From Anaeromassilibacillus sp. An172 (lineage in GTDB: Bacteria; Bacillota; Clostridia; Oscillospirales; Acutalibacteraceae), in contig NZ_NFKS01000033.1 in the NCBI RefSeq assembly GCF_002160515.1, positions 1 to 32,785 on the forward strand: DNA of 32,785 nucleotides. The letters run 5' to 3'. The translations under genes were made by a program, and so were the position numbers. The notes under the pieces were generated by a model. That model was not told the origin of the DNA, did not search any database, and worked only from the letters and a program-made list of their open reading frames with translations. This document shows, one piece after another, positions 14,736-24,645 of this stretch; position 1 is the first letter of the stretch, and the number at the start of each line of letters is the position of its first letter.

Positions 14736-15602
14736 ATGCGAATTGCCGACAGATGGAAAGACTATGAGCTTATTGACGCTTCCGGTTCACAGAGGCTTGA
14801 AAGATGGAAGGATATTATACTTATACGCCCCGACCCGCAGGTTATATGGGATACGGAAAAGAAACACCCCCTTTGGAAGCAGGCTCATGCCATGTATCAC
14901 CGCAGCAATACCGGCGGCGGTTCATGGGAAGTGTTTAAGAAAATGCCTGACCGTTGGCAGATAAATTACGGAAATCTCAAGTTTAATATCAAGCCTATGG
15001 GATTTAAACACACAGGTGTTTTTCCGGAGCAGGGGGTAAACTGGGATTTTGCCGCTGAAAAAATCAGAAAATCAGGTCTGAAAGAATTTAAGGTTTTAAA
15101 TCTTTTCGGATATACAGGATGCGCAACACTCTCCTGCATGGCGGCAGGTGCGACAGTTTGTCATGTTGACGCATCAAAGGGTATGGTGCAGTGGGCTAAG
15201 GAAAACGCCGTTTCCAGCGGAATTGAAAAGCTTCCGGTGAGATGGCTTGTTGACGACTGCATAAAGTTTGTACAGAGAGAAAAAAGACGTGGAAACAAAT
15301 ACCACGGAATTATCATGGACCCGCCTTCCTACGGAAGAGGTCCGGGGGGAGAGGTTTGGAAGCTGGAGGAACAGCTCTATTCTCTTGTTTTACAGTGCCG
15401 TGATATTTTACACGAGGACGCAAGATTTTTTATTCTTAATTCCTACACCACAGGTCTTTCATCAGGTGTTATGGAGTATCTTTTGGGAGTTACCTTGTGT
15501 CCGAAATTTAAAGGCAGGGTATCTGCGGATGAAATCGGTTTGCCTGTTACACAAAGCGGTTTTGTATTGCCCTGCGGTTCTACCGCCATTTGGGAAAGAT
15601 AA
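14736..15602 (+). CDS. RlmI-like class I SAM-dependent methyltransferase
   Basis: 288 residues with a Rossmann-fold methyltransferase core. HTGVFPEQ (about 92-99) is followed by motif I LNLFGYTGCA (121-130), an acidic SAM-ribose contact in CHVDASKGMVQWAKEN (142-157), and the catalytic-type motif DPPSYGRG (195-202), as in 23S rRNA 5-methylcytosine methyltransferases of the RlmI/RlmK group. The N-terminal PUA domain of RlmI is absent, and a shorter ~80-residue region stands in its place. RNA is the expected substrate; the exact base is unknown. An AAGG-containing ribosome site precedes ATG 14736. It is followed after 34 nt by the ECF transporter genes. Confidence 0.85.
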   Translation: MRIADRWKDYELIDASGSQRLERWKDIILIRPDPQVIWDTEKKHPLWKQAHAMYHRSNTGGGSWEVFKKMPDRWQINYGNLKFNIKPMGFKHTGVFPEQGVNWDFAAEKIRKSGLKEFKVLNLFGYTGCATLSCMAAGATVCHVDASKGMVQWAKENAVSSGIEKLPVRWLVDDCIKFVQREKRRGNKYHGIIMDPPSYGRGPGGEVWKLEEQLYSLVLQCRDILHEDARFFILNSYTTGLSSGVMEYLLGVTLCPKFKGRVSADEIGLPVTQSGFVLPCGSTAIWER

Positions 15603-15636
15603 CGGTAGATTAAATTTTATTGCTTAGGAGTAAAAA

Positions 15637-16488
15637 ATGGAATTTATAAAAGTTCAGAATGTTAAATTTCATTATGATATAGATGATGAGCTAAATCAGC
15701 AGCAGACTGTAAATGTGCTTGACGGGATTTCAATGTCCGTTGAGAAAGGTGAGTTTGTGGCTCTTTTAGGTCACAACGGCTGCGGAAAATCCACAATGGC
15801 AAAGCACTTTAACGCTTTGCTTCTGCCATCAGAGGGAAAGGTTTATGTGGACGGCATGGACACCAGCGACGATGAAAAGTGTTACGACATACGAAAAAAA
15901 GTAGGTCTTGTGCTTCAAAATCCTGACAACCAGCTTGTGGCAAGTATCGTTGAAGAGGATGTGGCTTTTGGCCCTGAAAACTTGGGTATTGAGCCTAAGG
16001 AGATAAGGCGAAGAGTTGACGAGGCTTTGAAAAAGGTTGACATGTACGAGTACAGACTCCACGCACCTTATAAGCTTAGCGGCGGTCAGAAACAGAGAGT
16101 TGCCATTGCGGGAATTATTGCAATGGAGCCTGACTGTATTGTGCTGGACGAGCCTACCGCTATGCTTGACCCCCGTGGCAGGGACGAGGTTATGTCCACT
16201 ATAAAAAAGCTCAACAAAGAAAACGGAATTACCATTGTGCTTATAACCCACTACATGGACGAGGCGGTTATGGCGGACAGGGTAATTGTTATGGATAAGG
16301 GGAAAATCCTTACAGAGGGTAATCCTCATGAGGTTTTTTCAAAGGTTGAACTGCTGAAAAGGCACAGGCTGGATGTGCCTCAGGCCACAGAGCTTGTTTA
16401 TCAGCTTAGGTCAATGGGTGTAAAGTTCGACCGTATGCCTTTAAATGAGGAAGAGTGTGTGCAGATGCTCAGGGAGGTGCTTAAATGA
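15637..16488 (+). CDS. ecfA1: ECF transporter energy-coupling ATPase EcfA1
   Basis: 283 residues; one of two ATPases of the shared vitamin-uptake energy-coupling module. Walker [10 protein letters not shown] (45-53), Q-loop [11 protein letters not shown], signature [13 protein letters not shown], Walker [13 protein letters not shown] and H-loop ITHYMDEA. The Q-loop NPDNQ and the C-terminal extension are typical of EcfA. GGAG lies 6-7 nt upstream of the ATG. The stop overlaps the start of ecfA2 as ATGA. With ecfA2 and ecfT it powers S components encoded elsewhere; no S-component gene is present here. Confidence 0.93.
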   Translation: MEFIKVQNVKFHYDIDDELNQQQTVNVLDGISMSVEKGEFVALLGHNGCGKSTMAKHFNALLLPSEGKVYVDGMDTSDDEKCYDIRKKVGLVLQNPDNQLVASIVEEDVAFGPENLGIEPKEIRRRVDEALKKVDMYEYRLHAPYKLSGGQKQRVAIAGIIAMEPDCIVLDEPTAMLDPRGRDEVMSTIKKLNKENGITIVLITHYMDEAVMADRVIVMDKGKILTEGNPHEVFSKVELLKRHRLDVPQATELVYQLRSMGVKFDRMPLNEEECVQMLREVLK

Positions 16489-17348
16489 GTGTGCTTGAAG
16501 CTGTAAACCTGAGTTTTGTGTATGGTGCCGGCACGCCTTTTGAGAAACAGGCGGTTGACAATGTGAATTTCTCCATTGAAAAGGGTGAGTTTATCGGAAT
16601 TATAGGACATACCGGTTCCGGAAAATCCACAATGGTACAGATGCTTAACGGTCTTATAAAGCCAACCTCCGGTAAAGTGCTTTTAAAGGGTGAGGATATT
16701 TTCGCAAACCCAAAGGAGATAAGAAAAGTCCGTTTCCAGGTTGGAATGGTTTTTCAGTATCCGGAATACCAGCTTTTTGAGGAAACTGTATACAAGGATA
16801 TCGCTTTTGGACCAACAAATATGGGAATAAGCGGTGAGGAGCTTGACAAGCGTGTCCGTTCTGCGGCAATGTTTACAGGACTTAAAGAGGAGCTTCTCTA
16901 TAAATCTCCCTTTGATTTGTCGGGAGGAGAAAAGAGAAGAGCCGCCATCGCCGGAGTTATTGCAATGGACCCGGAAATCCTGATTTTGGACGAGCCTACC
17001 GCAGGTCTTGACCCTATGGGACGTGACGTGCTTTTAAGTCAGATAACCGAGTATCACAAGGCAAGAAACAACACAGTTTTGCTTGTTTCCCACAGTATGG
17101 AGGACATTGCACGTGTTGCCGACAGGGTTCTTGTTATGAATAAATCACATCTTCAGATGTTTGACAATACAAAAAATATTTTTGCAAGGGGAGACGAGCT
17201 GTCAGAAATAGGACTGAGAATTCCCCAGATTACAAAAATTATGGCTGACCTCAACGGCGACAGCGGCATGTTTTCAGACGGTATTCTTTCCGTTGACCAG
17301 GCGGCGGCTGAAATCGCAGAGGTTTTGAAAAGGAGGGGCAAGCTATGA
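16485..17348 (+). CDS. ecfA2: ECF transporter energy-coupling ATPase EcfA2
   Basis: 287 residues. Walker [10 protein letters not shown] (41-49), Q-loop [11 protein letters not shown] (the FQYPE form is usual for EcfA2), signature [13 protein letters not shown], Walker [13 protein letters not shown] and H-loop VSHSMED. It pairs with EcfA1 as an asymmetric dimer docking on EcfT. The start overlaps ecfA1 by 4 nt, and the stop overlaps the ATG of ecfT by 4 nt, so all three are translationally coupled. Confidence 0.93.
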   Translation: MSVLEAVNLSFVYGAGTPFEKQAVDNVNFSIEKGEFIGIIGHTGSGKSTMVQMLNGLIKPTSGKVLLKGEDIFANPKEIRKVRFQVGMVFQYPEYQLFEETVYKDIAFGPTNMGISGEELDKRVRSAAMFTGLKEELLYKSPFDLSGGEKRRAAIAGVIAMDPEILILDEPTAGLDPMGRDVLLSQITEYHKARNNTVLLVSHSMEDIARVADRVLVMNKSHLQMFDNTKNIFARGDELSEIGLRIPQITKIMADLNGDSGMFSDGILSVDQAAAEIAEVLKRRGKL

Positions 17349-18145
17349 TGCGTGACGTAACCCTGGGACAGTATTTCCAGGGAAAAAGCATACTTCACAG
17401 GCTGGACCCAAGAATGAAAATAGTTTTGCTGGTTGCTTTCATTGTCCTTATTTTTTGCACCGGCAATTATTTTTCACTGGCGTTTACCGCCGTTATTGTG
17501 GCTCTGACCGTTCTTTTAAGCGGCGTGCCCACAAAGATGTATTTGAAAAGTGTAAAAACCATTGTATTTATTGTTATTTTCACTTCGGTTTTAAACCTGC
17601 TTTACGGCACAGGCGATGTTCTTTGGAGCTGGGGATTTTTGAAAATAACCACCGGCGGTATCAGAAACGCTGTTTTTGTTACCGTGAGAATAATAAGCCT
17701 TATTTTGGTAAGCTCCGGTCTTACCTTTACAACTTCTCCTACGGATTTGACCGACGCTTTGGAAAGACTTTTGAAGCCTTTGGGATTTTTCAAAATTAGG
17801 GTTCATGAAATCGCTATGATGATGACCATAGCCTTAAGGTTTATTCCTACTCTTTTAGAGGAAACGGACAAAATTATGCAGGCTCAGAAAGCAAGAGGCG
17901 CCGACATGGAAAGCGGCGGCATTGTAAAAAGGGTAAAGGCTTTGGTTCCGATTTTGGTTCCGCTGTTTGTTTCGGCTTTCAGAAGAGCTTATGATTTGGC
18001 AACCGCCATGGAATGCAGATGCTATCAGGGCGGAAGCGGCAGAACAAGAATGAAATCACTGCACATGACCGCTATTGATTATAAGGCTGCGGTATTTATG
18101 GTGATTGTTGCCTGCGGTGTGATTTTACTTAACATCTTTTTATGA
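17345..18145 (+). CDS. ecfT: ECF transporter transmembrane scaffold EcfT
   Basis: 266 residues. It has the characteristic N-terminus DVTLGQYF...SILHRLDPRMKI, several membrane segments (about 27-75, 105-125 and near the C-terminus), and the two EcfT coupling motifs, AQKARGAD and AMECRCYQGGSGRT, whose arginines dock on the EcfA ATPases. It connects EcfA1A2 with substrate-binding S components. No riboswitch is visible ahead of the module. truA follows after 41 nt, a common order in Firmicutes. Confidence 0.93.
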   Translation: MMRDVTLGQYFQGKSILHRLDPRMKIVLLVAFIVLIFCTGNYFSLAFTAVIVALTVLLSGVPTKMYLKSVKTIVFIVIFTSVLNLLYGTGDVLWSWGFLKITTGGIRNAVFVTVRIISLILVSSGLTFTTSPTDLTDALERLLKPLGFFKIRVHEIAMMMTIALRFIPTLLEETDKIMQAQKARGADMESGGIVKRVKALVPILVPLFVSAFRRAYDLATAMECRCYQGGSGRTRMKSLHMTAIDYKAAVFMVIVACGVILLNIFL

Positions 18146-18186
18146 CAGGCAATTTTAAATGATGTAATTATGTTGGGAATGATTAA

Positions 18187-18924
18187 ATGAGAAATCTTTT
18201 GCTGACAATTTCATACGACGGCAAAGCTTTTCACGGGTGGCAGATTCAGAAAAACGCCCTTGCGGTACAGGAGGTTTTTCAAAATGCCCTTTACAATATT
18301 ATCGGCGGTTATGCCGATATAAAGGGATGCAGCAGAACTGATTCCGGAGTTCACGCAAATATGTATTGTATAAGCTTGAAAACGGAACATCCCATACCTG
18401 CCGAAAGGCTTAAAGCGGCTTTAAACAGGCATTTGCCTATGGAGGTTGCCGTATATGACTGCCGTGAAGTTGATAAGGATTTTCATGCAAGATACAGCTG
18501 CAAAAGCAAGCAGTATATTTATAAGATTTGGAACAGCGAGGTGCGCAATCCATTTTTAAACGGATACGCACTCCACTACAGATATAAAATAGATGAAAAA
18601 CAGCTTCACAGAGCTGCCCAGGCTTTTGTGGGTAAGCATGATTTCACATCTTTCTGCACCCTTGACAAAAGGGAAAAGGGTGATTTTGTGAGAAATGTGA
18701 AGATGTTTTCAGTTGAGAGGGACAATGACCTTGTAACCATGAAAGTGGAAGCCGACGGTTTTCTGTATAACATGGTGAGGATTATGGTTGGAACGCTTTT
18801 GAGAGTTCAGCAGGGAAAAATTCCCGAGGATGGTATAAAAGAGATTATAGAAAAGAAAGACCGCAAATTTGCCGGGCCTACGGCTCCAGCCTGCGGACTT
18901 TATCTTAATCAGGTAAATTACTGA
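18187..18924 (+). CDS. truA: tRNA pseudouridine(38-40) synthase TruA
   Basis: 245 residues, normal length. Catalytic aspartate D52 in GCSRTDSGVHA; further family motifs ISYDGKAFHGWQ, FHARYSCKSKQYIYKIW, VGKHDFTSFC and ADGFLYNMVRIMVGTLL. It modifies U38-40 in the anticodon arm of many tRNAs. The ribosome site is weak (GGGAATGA). Probably in the transcript of the ECF genes. Confidence 0.95.
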   Translation: MRNLLLTISYDGKAFHGWQIQKNALAVQEVFQNALYNIIGGYADIKGCSRTDSGVHANMYCISLKTEHPIPAERLKAALNRHLPMEVAVYDCREVDKDFHARYSCKSKQYIYKIWNSEVRNPFLNGYALHYRYKIDEKQLHRAAQAFVGKHDFTSFCTLDKREKGDFVRNVKMFSVERDNDLVTMKVEADGFLYNMVRIMVGTLLRVQQGKIPEDGIKEIIEKKDRKFAGPTAPACGLYLNQVNY

Positions 18925-18946
18925 GTTTTGGAAAGTGAGTTAGTAT

Positions 18947-20542
18947 ATGGGAAAAAATAAAGATGAAAATAAAGGAAATGTCCCTGAGAACAACAGCAAA
19001 AAGACCGGTGAGAAAGAAAGAGAGCCGGAAAACAAAAAGGTTGTAAGTATCTGGGAAAAGCTCACCGGCGAAAAGGATACGCCGAAAACTGAGAAGGCTG
19101 AAGATTTAGAGGAAAAAAATGAAAATAATATGGGCGACATTGCGGATGCAGTCCGTTCTGTTTTCAGCTTTAGAGTAAAAAAGTCAAAGTCAGGAACCGG
19201 AAAGAGATATTCCGATGAGAAAAGCTCCGGCGGTTCTTCAAAAAAAGATGGCTACAAGAGCAGATACAAAAGACCTTCCGAAAAGAAAAATCCTCAGAGA
19301 TATGAAAAAGCCGTTGTCAGAGGCTCTGACAGAGAGGTTTTAAGCTACGAGGATTTGCCTATTGACAACTATGAAAGAAAGGTTGCCCCTCAGGAAGCAC
19401 TCAACAAGAAAAAGGTCGGCGCAGCTGCGGTAATCGTTTTGGTACTCTGCATAGTGGTTTTTGCTGTTACAAGCAGAAACATTATGAATTTGGAGTCCTG
19501 CGCAAACTGGATACAGTATGACCTTTTCGGCGGAGGCGATAATTCAGGATATCCTGTTTTGATAAACGGTTCCGAGGTTTCCAGCGGAAATATTATGGAA
19601 ATGAGCGGAAAATTTGCTTATGCTTCAAACAGCAACATTGTGGCTCTTGACTCTTCCGGAAATCATATTTTTAACAGACAGCACAGCTTTTCCACACCGG
19701 TTATGGTTGGAAACGGCACAAGAAGTCTTACCTATGATTTGGGCGGAAAGGGCTACAGAATTGATTCCCTTGACGAGGTTGTCTTTGAAAGCAGCGGCGA
19801 CCTTCCTATTATTACTGCCGACATAGGCAAAAACGGAAGCTATGCTATTGTAACTCAGCACGACGAATACATAAGCTATATGAGAGTTTACAACTCATCA
19901 AACGAGGAAGTATACACATATGCTTTTTCTGAGTATTATATAAACACTATTGCACTTAGTGATGACGGTTCAAAGATTGTGGCTTCCGGTATTTCAGCTA
20001 AGAACGGTGAGCCTGTTTCAGCTGTTTACTACCTTAGCATTACAGAGGAAACACCTGTAGAATTCTTTGAAATTGACAACACAGTGGTTTATAGTGTAGA
20101 ATATTTAACAGCGGATAAGGTTGGTTTTGTAGGAAATAACGCCTGCGGTGTTGTTGATCTTTCAAAAAATGAAATTGTCAGAAATTCCTACAACGACATG
20201 GAGCTTACCGCCTATGATATCGACAAGGACCTTCAGTCAGTTGTTGTTTCACTTTCAAGAAACGGTGACGGAAGACTTTGTTCTCTGTATGTGTACAGCG
20301 CAAGCGGTCAGATTGAAACTTCTTTTGACACCGATTGCAGAATTATTTCCATTGACGCTTATTCAAACAAAATTGGCGTTATAGATAACGGAACGGCAAG
20401 ACTTTTTGACAAATCCGGAAACGAGCTATATAATACAGATGCGGGGGCAGATGCGGCTGCGCTGCTTATGGACGGTCAGCGTGAGGCCTATGTTCTCGGA
20501 ATAAGTGAAATTAGATATATAAAATTTACTGAAAGTAATTAG
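18947..20542 (+). CDS. DUF5711-like single-pass membrane protein with extracellular beta-propeller-like domain
   Basis: 531 residues. The first ~155 are highly charged and probably disordered (many K, E, S), followed by one membrane segment (about 157-176, AAAVIVLVLCIVVFAV). The remaining ~350 residues form short repeating beta segments (VALDSSGNHIF, IALSDDGSKIVASG, VYSASGQIETSF, ARLFDKSGNELYN) that read like propeller blades. I connect it to the clostridial DUF5711 family by this layout and by its neighbour cvpA. The orientation would put the tail in the cytoplasm and the propeller outside. The function is unknown; a cell-envelope role is inferred. The ribosome site is weak. cvpA follows after 13 nt. 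Confidence 0.75.
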   Translation: MGKNKDENKGNVPENNSKKTGEKEREPENKKVVSIWEKLTGEKDTPKTEKAEDLEEKNENNMGDIADAVRSVFSFRVKKSKSGTGKRYSDEKSSGGSSKKDGYKSRYKRPSEKKNPQRYEKAVVRGSDREVLSYEDLPIDNYERKVAPQEALNKKKVGAAAVIVLVLCIVVFAVTSRNIMNLESCANWIQYDLFGGGDNSGYPVLINGSEVSSGNIMEMSGKFAYASNSNIVALDSSGNHIFNRQHSFSTPVMVGNGTRSLTYDLGGKGYRIDSLDEVVFESSGDLPIITADIGKNGSYAIVTQHDEYISYMRVYNSSNEEVYTYAFSEYYINTIALSDDGSKIVASGISAKNGEPVSAVYYLSITEETPVEFFEIDNTVVYSVEYLTADKVGFVGNNACGVVDLSKNEIVRNSYNDMELTAYDIDKDLQSVVVSLSRNGDGRLCSLYVYSASGQIETSFDTDCRIISIDAYSNKIGVIDNGTARLFDKSGNELYNTDAGADAAALLMDGQREAYVLGISEIRYIKFTESN

Positions 20543-20555
20543 AAAGGAGCAGGAA

Positions 20556-21275
20556 ATGTCTTTATTGCTTGATGGTATTGTGTTGTTAATCATCTTACTT
20601 TGCTTTTTTGCAGGATGGAGAAGGGGCGCCGCAATTACACTTTTAAATTTTGTGGCTTTAGTGGCAGCTTTTACTGTTGCAGTATTGCTGAGTCCCTCTC
20701 TTTCAAATTCAATTTACGAAACGTTTTTTAAAAGCGGCATTACAGAACAGGTTTCCCAGTCTATAGGAAATTCCATAGGAGACGGAGCAGAGGCTGTTAT
20801 TACAAGTATTCTTTCTGCAATTCCGTCCTTTGCAGCGGTATTTCTTAGCGGCACTTCCTTTGACCAGGGAACTGTCTCTCAGTGGATTGAAAATAACAAT
20901 CAGGAGTCAATAAACTCTGCGGCTACTGCGGTTGAGGGTCTTATTTCACCTGCGTTTACAGCTTTAATCGGAATTATCATTATGATAATACTGTTTTTCG
21001 TACTTTACGCAGTATTCAAGGCTTTGGCAAGACTTCTCAGCAAGTTCTTTGAGCTTCCTGTGCTGAGTCTTATTAACAGAGTTTTCGGAGGCGTTATTGG
21101 TATCGCCGAAGGTGTTATTTTGGTGATGCTTATTGTATCTTTAGTCAGAATGGCTATGCCTTTGACCGGGGACACTATTCCGTTCTTGACTCAGGAGGCT
21201 ATTGACGGTTCATTCTTGTTTAAGGCTTTCTATACAGGAGATATTATAAATAATATTGCGGGTATGTTTTCTTAA
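20556..21275 (+). CDS. CvpA family membrane protein
   Basis: 239 residues with four predicted membrane segments (about 5-22, 25-45, 131-158 and 178-203). The N-terminal pattern LDGIVLLIILLCFFAGWRRGA and the late NRVFGGVIGIAEGVILV match the CvpA (colicin V production) family. A Ser/Gly/Ala-rich extracellular loop of about 85 residues separates the pairs and is longer than in E. coli CvpA. Strong AAAGGAG before the ATG. The family is tied to envelope integrity; the molecular role is unclear. Probably co-transcribed with the DUF5711-like gene. Confidence 0.85.
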   Translation: MSLLLDGIVLLIILLCFFAGWRRGAAITLLNFVALVAAFTVAVLLSPSLSNSIYETFFKSGITEQVSQSIGNSIGDGAEAVITSILSAIPSFAAVFLSGTSFDQGTVSQWIENNNQESINSAATAVEGLISPAFTALIGIIIMIILFFVLYAVFKALARLLSKFFELPVLSLINRVFGGVIGIAEGVILVMLIVSLVRMAMPLTGDTIPFLTQEAIDGSFLFKAFYTGDIINNIAGMFS

Positions 21276-21354
21276 CGGGATATATAGTTTTGCATAAATA
21301 ATGATGTTGGATATGGGAGAAAACCGAACCTTAGAGTTTGGGGAGAAGGAAAAT

Positions 21355-21999
21355 ATGAATAATATGGAAGAAAGAAGTAATAACAGCAGCGAGGAATCTG
21401 GTACAATAAATAAAGTGATGACAATTCCTAACATTATGTCAATGTGCAGAATTGTTCTTATTGTTCCATTTATCATTTGCTTTTTAAATGAAAAATATAT
21501 TGAGGCGGCTGTTCTCATAATCACTTCCGGATTGACGGACTGTTTTGACGGACTTATAGCCAGAAAGCTTAATCAGGTTACGGCTTTGGGAAAAATTCTT
21601 GACCCTATCGCCGATAAGCTTACTCTGATTTCCGTGGGAATTTGTCTTTGCGTATATATGCCTATTGTCACTCCGGTAATAGTTATCTTAATGGCTAAGG
21701 ACTTTTTAATGCTGCTTGGTGGAATAGCGCTGATTAAATGCAATGTTACACCTTCTCCGGCTAAGTGGTACGGAAAAGTCGGAACTATAATGTTTTATTT
21801 TTCCGTTTGCCTTATTGTATTTTTGAAAGCATTCTTTCAGTATGAAAACGACGTGCTTTCCTTTGTACTGCTGTCAATAACCGCAGCTTTGATGATTTTT
21901 GCTTTGGTTATGTATTATCACATATACTCTCAGCAGATGAAACAGGTCAAAGACCAGGTTAAGGGTGTAAAAGATAAAATAAAAAATAAGATTAAGTAA
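21355..21999 (+). CDS. pgsA: CDP-diacylglycerol--glycerol-3-phosphate 3-phosphatidyltransferase (PgsA-like)
   Basis: 214 residues from the chosen start. The CDP-alcohol phosphatidyltransferase signature is complete: D62, D65-G66, A69-R70, G79, D83 and D87. Several membrane segments flank it. It makes phosphatidylglycerol-phosphate, the precursor of phosphatidylglycerol and cardiolipin. The N-terminal ~20 residues are hydrophilic and the C-terminus is a lysine-rich tail (KQVKDQVKGVKDKIKNKIK). I prefer ATG 21355, 6 nt after GGAGAAGG, over the in-frame ATG at 21301, which has no ribosome site. PgsA versus another CDP-alcohol transferase rests on length and the TIPNIMSMCRI start. Confidence 0.88.
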   Translation: MNNMEERSNNSSEESGTINKVMTIPNIMSMCRIVLIVPFIICFLNEKYIEAAVLIITSGLTDCFDGLIARKLNQVTALGKILDPIADKLTLISVGICLCVYMPIVTPVIVILMAKDFLMLLGGIALIKCNVTPSPAKWYGKVGTIMFYFSVCLIVFLKAFFQYENDVLSFVLLSITAALMIFALVMYYHIYSQQMKQVKDQVKGVKDKIKNKIK

Positions 22000-22007
22000 T
22001 ATATATT

Positions 22008-22026
22008 ATTGAAATATTATTTCAAT
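22008..22026. promoter_or_regulatory. 8-3-8 perfect palindrome upstream of the ClpE-like gene
   Basis: ATTGAAAT-ATT-ATTTCAAT, 9 nt after the pgsA stop and 51 nt before the next start. No CtsR-type repeat is seen, so this palindrome is the only candidate control site. Confidence 0.45.
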
Positions 22027-22077
22027 GAAACTTTGTAAATGAGTTTGTTTTTCAGGCTCGGGAAAGGAATAAGATTT

Positions 22078-24411
22078 ATGCTATGTGCTAAATGCGGCAA
22101 AAGACCGGCTGTTGTGTTTGTTTCCGATAACAGACCTAACGGGGAAACAAAGGGCTATTGTCTTACATGCGCCAAGGAAATGGGCATTAAGCCGGTAAAC
22201 GATTTAATAAAACAGATGGGAATAAGCGACGAGGATTTGGAAGCTGTTCAGAACCAGATGAGCGGTTTTATGAACGAGCTTGCAGAAAACGGAGATATCT
22301 CAGAGATGATGGAGTCAATGGGACTTGCAGCTCCTGACGATACACAGGACGGCTCTGAGGATAACGACGGTGATAAGGGATTTTCTCCGGGCGGCGCTCC
22401 AACATTCCCTGCATTTTTGCAGAATATGTTCGGCGGAGCTAAAACCGGCGAGGAAAAAACCGAGAAAAACCAGAAGAAAAAGGGAGATAAAAAGCAGAAA
22501 AACAGAAAGCATATCAACCTTTACTGTGAGGATTTGACCCAAAAGGCAAGAGAGGGTAGAATCGACAATATTATCGGAAGAGATAAGGAAATCGAGAGAG
22601 TTATTCAGATTCTTTGCAGAAGAACAAAGAATAACCCTTGTCTTATCGGTGAACCGGGCGTAGGTAAAACCGCTATTGCTGAGGGTCTTGCTTTGAGAAT
22701 TGCAAACGGACAGGTTCCTCACAAGCTTGCAAATAAAGAAATACAGCTCCTTGACCTTACTGCTTTGATTGCCGGAACTCAGTTCCGTGGTCAGTTTGAA
22801 AGCCGTATAAAGGGTCTTACCCAGGAGGTTAAAGAGGCGGGAAATATAATCCTCTTTATCGACGAGGTTCACAATCTTGTTGGAACCGGCGACAGCGAGG
22901 GTACAATGAACGCCGCCAATATTTTGAAGCCTTCTCTTTCAAGAGGCGAAATTCAGGTTATCGGCGCAACTACATTTAACGAGTACAGAAAGTACATCGA
23001 AAAGGACAGCGCATTGGAGAGAAGATTCCAGCCTGTCAAGGTTGCAGAACCTACTGTAGCCGAAACAATCGAGGTTTTGACAGGCGTTAAGGGATATTAT
23101 GAAAATCACCACCACGTAACCGTGGAGGATGACATAGTAAGAAAAGCTGTTGTATTCAGCGAAAGATATATAAGCGACAGATTTTTGCCGGATAAGGCTA
23201 TCGACCTTTTGGACGAGGCTTGCTCCTGCGCATCTTTGAGAAATAAGGAAGCTGAGGAGTACGAGAAGCTCAACGACGAAAAGGCTATGCTTATATACAA
23301 CAAGGAAGAAATTTCTGCGGCTGAGGAAATCGACTATGAAAAGCTTGCAACAGTTACCAGCGAGCTTGCTAGAGTTGATGAACAGCTCAACGGAATTGAC
23401 AAGGAAAAGCTTATTAACAAGGTTACAGAAGAGGATCTTGCCAAGGTTATCGAGCTTTGGACAGGTATTCCGTCCACAAGAATAAGAGAAAACGAGCTTT
23501 CCAAGCTTATGGATTTGGAGGATAAGCTTAAATCAAAGATTATCGGACAGGACGAGGCGGTAGACGCTTTGTCAGCGGCTATCAGAAGAAGCAGAGTGCA
23601 GATTTCTCCAAGACGCCGTCCGGCTTCATTTATCTTTGTAGGCCCTACAGGCGTTGGTAAAACAGAGCTTGTTAAGGTTGTGGCAAAGGAACTTTTTGAC
23701 GCTCCGGAAACTCTCATCAGACTTGATATGTCCGAGTTTATGGAAAAGCACTCGGTTTCCAAGATTATAGGTTCACCTCCAGGATATGTGGGCTACGACG
23801 AGGCAGGACAGGTAACCGAAAAGGTAAGAAGAAGACCTTATTCAGTTTTGCTTTTTGATGAGATTGAAAAGGCTCATCCGGATGTTTTGAATATTCTTTT
23901 GCAGATTCTTGACGAGGGCAGACTTACAGACGCTCAGGGAAGAACTGTTAATTTTGAAAACACAGTTATCATTATGACCTCAAATGCCGGTTCCGAAAAG
24001 CGTGAAAGCGCTATAGGCTTCGGAAAGACACAGCAGGAGGCTTCAAAGGAAAAGGCTATGAAGGCCCTTTCAGAGTTCCTGCGTCCTGAGTTCATTGCAA
24101 GAGTTGACGAGATTATTGTTTTCCGTCCTCTTGAGCAGGATGACTATATTAAGATTGCTGCTCTTATGCTCAATGAGTATGTGGACACTCTCAAGGAGAA
24201 GAATATTCGCTTTACCTTTGACGATGAGGCATGCAAGTACATTGCAGAGAAGGGCGCAAACGGCGTAAGCGGCGCAAGAGATTTGAGAAATATTATCAGA
24301 AGAGAAGCCGAGGATAAAATTACCAGGGCTATTATCGAAGCGGGCAATGACGGTATCTGCGGTATACATCTCTCATCCGACGGCAAGGAGCTTTTGCTTC
24401 AGGTAATTTAA
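22078..24411 (+). CDS. ClpE-like Hsp100 ATPase with N-terminal zinc finger
   Basis: 777 residues. An N-terminal four-cysteine zinc finger (C3, C6, C28, C31) is followed by an acidic, then lysine-rich linker (about 85-145). Next is AAA domain 1 with GEPGVGKTA and ILFIDEVH, a short coiled-coil middle domain, and AAA domain 2 with [20 protein letters not shown] and the ClpP-docking loop IGF. It unfolds substrates for ClpP. The zinc finger instead of a ClpN repeat domain fits ClpE better than ClpC, though Clostridia often label such proteins ClpC. AAAGGAA 9 nt upstream supports ATG 22078 over the in-frame ATG at 22039. No CtsR repeat is visible upstream, so the heat-shock control seen in bacilli may not apply. 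Confidence 0.88.
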   Translation: MLCAKCGKRPAVVFVSDNRPNGETKGYCLTCAKEMGIKPVNDLIKQMGISDEDLEAVQNQMSGFMNELAENGDISEMMESMGLAAPDDTQDGSEDNDGDKGFSPGGAPTFPAFLQNMFGGAKTGEEKTEKNQKKKGDKKQKNRKHINLYCEDLTQKAREGRIDNIIGRDKEIERVIQILCRRTKNNPCLIGEPGVGKTAIAEGLALRIANGQVPHKLANKEIQLLDLTALIAGTQFRGQFESRIKGLTQEVKEAGNIILFIDEVHNLVGTGDSEGTMNAANILKPSLSRGEIQVIGATTFNEYRKYIEKDSALERRFQPVKVAEPTVAETIEVLTGVKGYYENHHHVTVEDDIVRKAVVFSERYISDRFLPDKAIDLLDEACSCASLRNKEAEEYEKLNDEKAMLIYNKEEISAAEEIDYEKLATVTSELARVDEQLNGIDKEKLINKVTEEDLAKVIELWTGIPSTRIRENELSKLMDLEDKLKSKIIGQDEAVDALSAAIRRSRVQISPRRRPASFIFVGPTGVGKTELVKVVAKELFDAPETLIRLDMSEFMEKHSVSKIIGSPPGYVGYDEAGQVTEKVRRRPYSVLLFDEIEKAHPDVLNILLQILDEGRLTDAQGRTVNFENTVIIMTSNAGSEKRESAIGFGKTQQEASKEKAMKALSEFLRPEFIARVDEIIVFRPLEQDDYIKIAALMLNEYVDTLKEKNIRFTFDDEACKYIAEKGANGVSGARDLRNIIRREAEDKITRAIIEAGNDGICGIHLSSDGKELLLQVI

Positions 24412-24443
24412 TTTTAAAAAATCAAAAAAATTCAAAAAAGTTG

Positions 24444-24472
24444 TTGACATGCGGCGGGGTTTATGCTATAAT
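24444..24472 (+). promoter_or_regulatory. Consensus sigmaA promoter of tRNA-Gly
   Basis: TTGACA (24444-24449), 17-bp spacer, TATAAT (24467-24472): full consensus, as expected for a stable-RNA gene. The tRNA begins 28 nt after the -10 box. Confidence 0.92.
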
Positions 24473-24499
24473 AAATCCCGTCGCAGAGAGATAGGAAAT

Positions 24500-24573
24500 G
24501 CGGATGTAGTTTAGTGGTAGAACTTCAGCCTTCCAAGCTGATCGTGTGGGTTCGATTCCCATCATCCGCTCCA
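24500..24573 (+). tRNA. tRNA-Gly (anticodon TCC), CCA encoded
   Basis: 74 nt cloverleaf. Acceptor stem GCGGATG/CATCCGC (24500-24506 with 24563-24569), anticodon stem TCAGC/GCTGA with loop CTTCCAA (anticodon TCC at 24532-24534), T-arm with GGTTCGATTCC, discriminator T and encoded CCA (24571-24573). A single tRNA gene with its own promoter and terminator. Confidence 0.97.
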
Positions 24574-24576
24574 CTT

Positions 24577-24605
24577 AAAGCCCGGTAATTATACCGGGCT
24601 TTTTT
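24577..24605 (+). terminator. Intrinsic terminator of tRNA-Gly
   Basis: Eleven-bp stem AAAGCCCGGTA/TACCGGGCTTT with a 4-nt loop and T-run to 24605, starting 4 nt after the tRNA. Confidence 0.93.
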
Positions 24606-24645
24606 CGTACCCGAAAACTTTTTGTTTTGCAAAAGGAGAAATGTA

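Noticed and set aside
15603-15636. Vitamin riboswitch ahead of the ECF transporter genes
   Set aside because: Only 34 nt separate the genes, with no conserved riboswitch core.
22000-22077. CtsR heptad repeat ahead of the ClpE-like gene
   Set aside because: No GGTCAAA-type direct repeat is present; only the ATTGAAAT palindrome was found.
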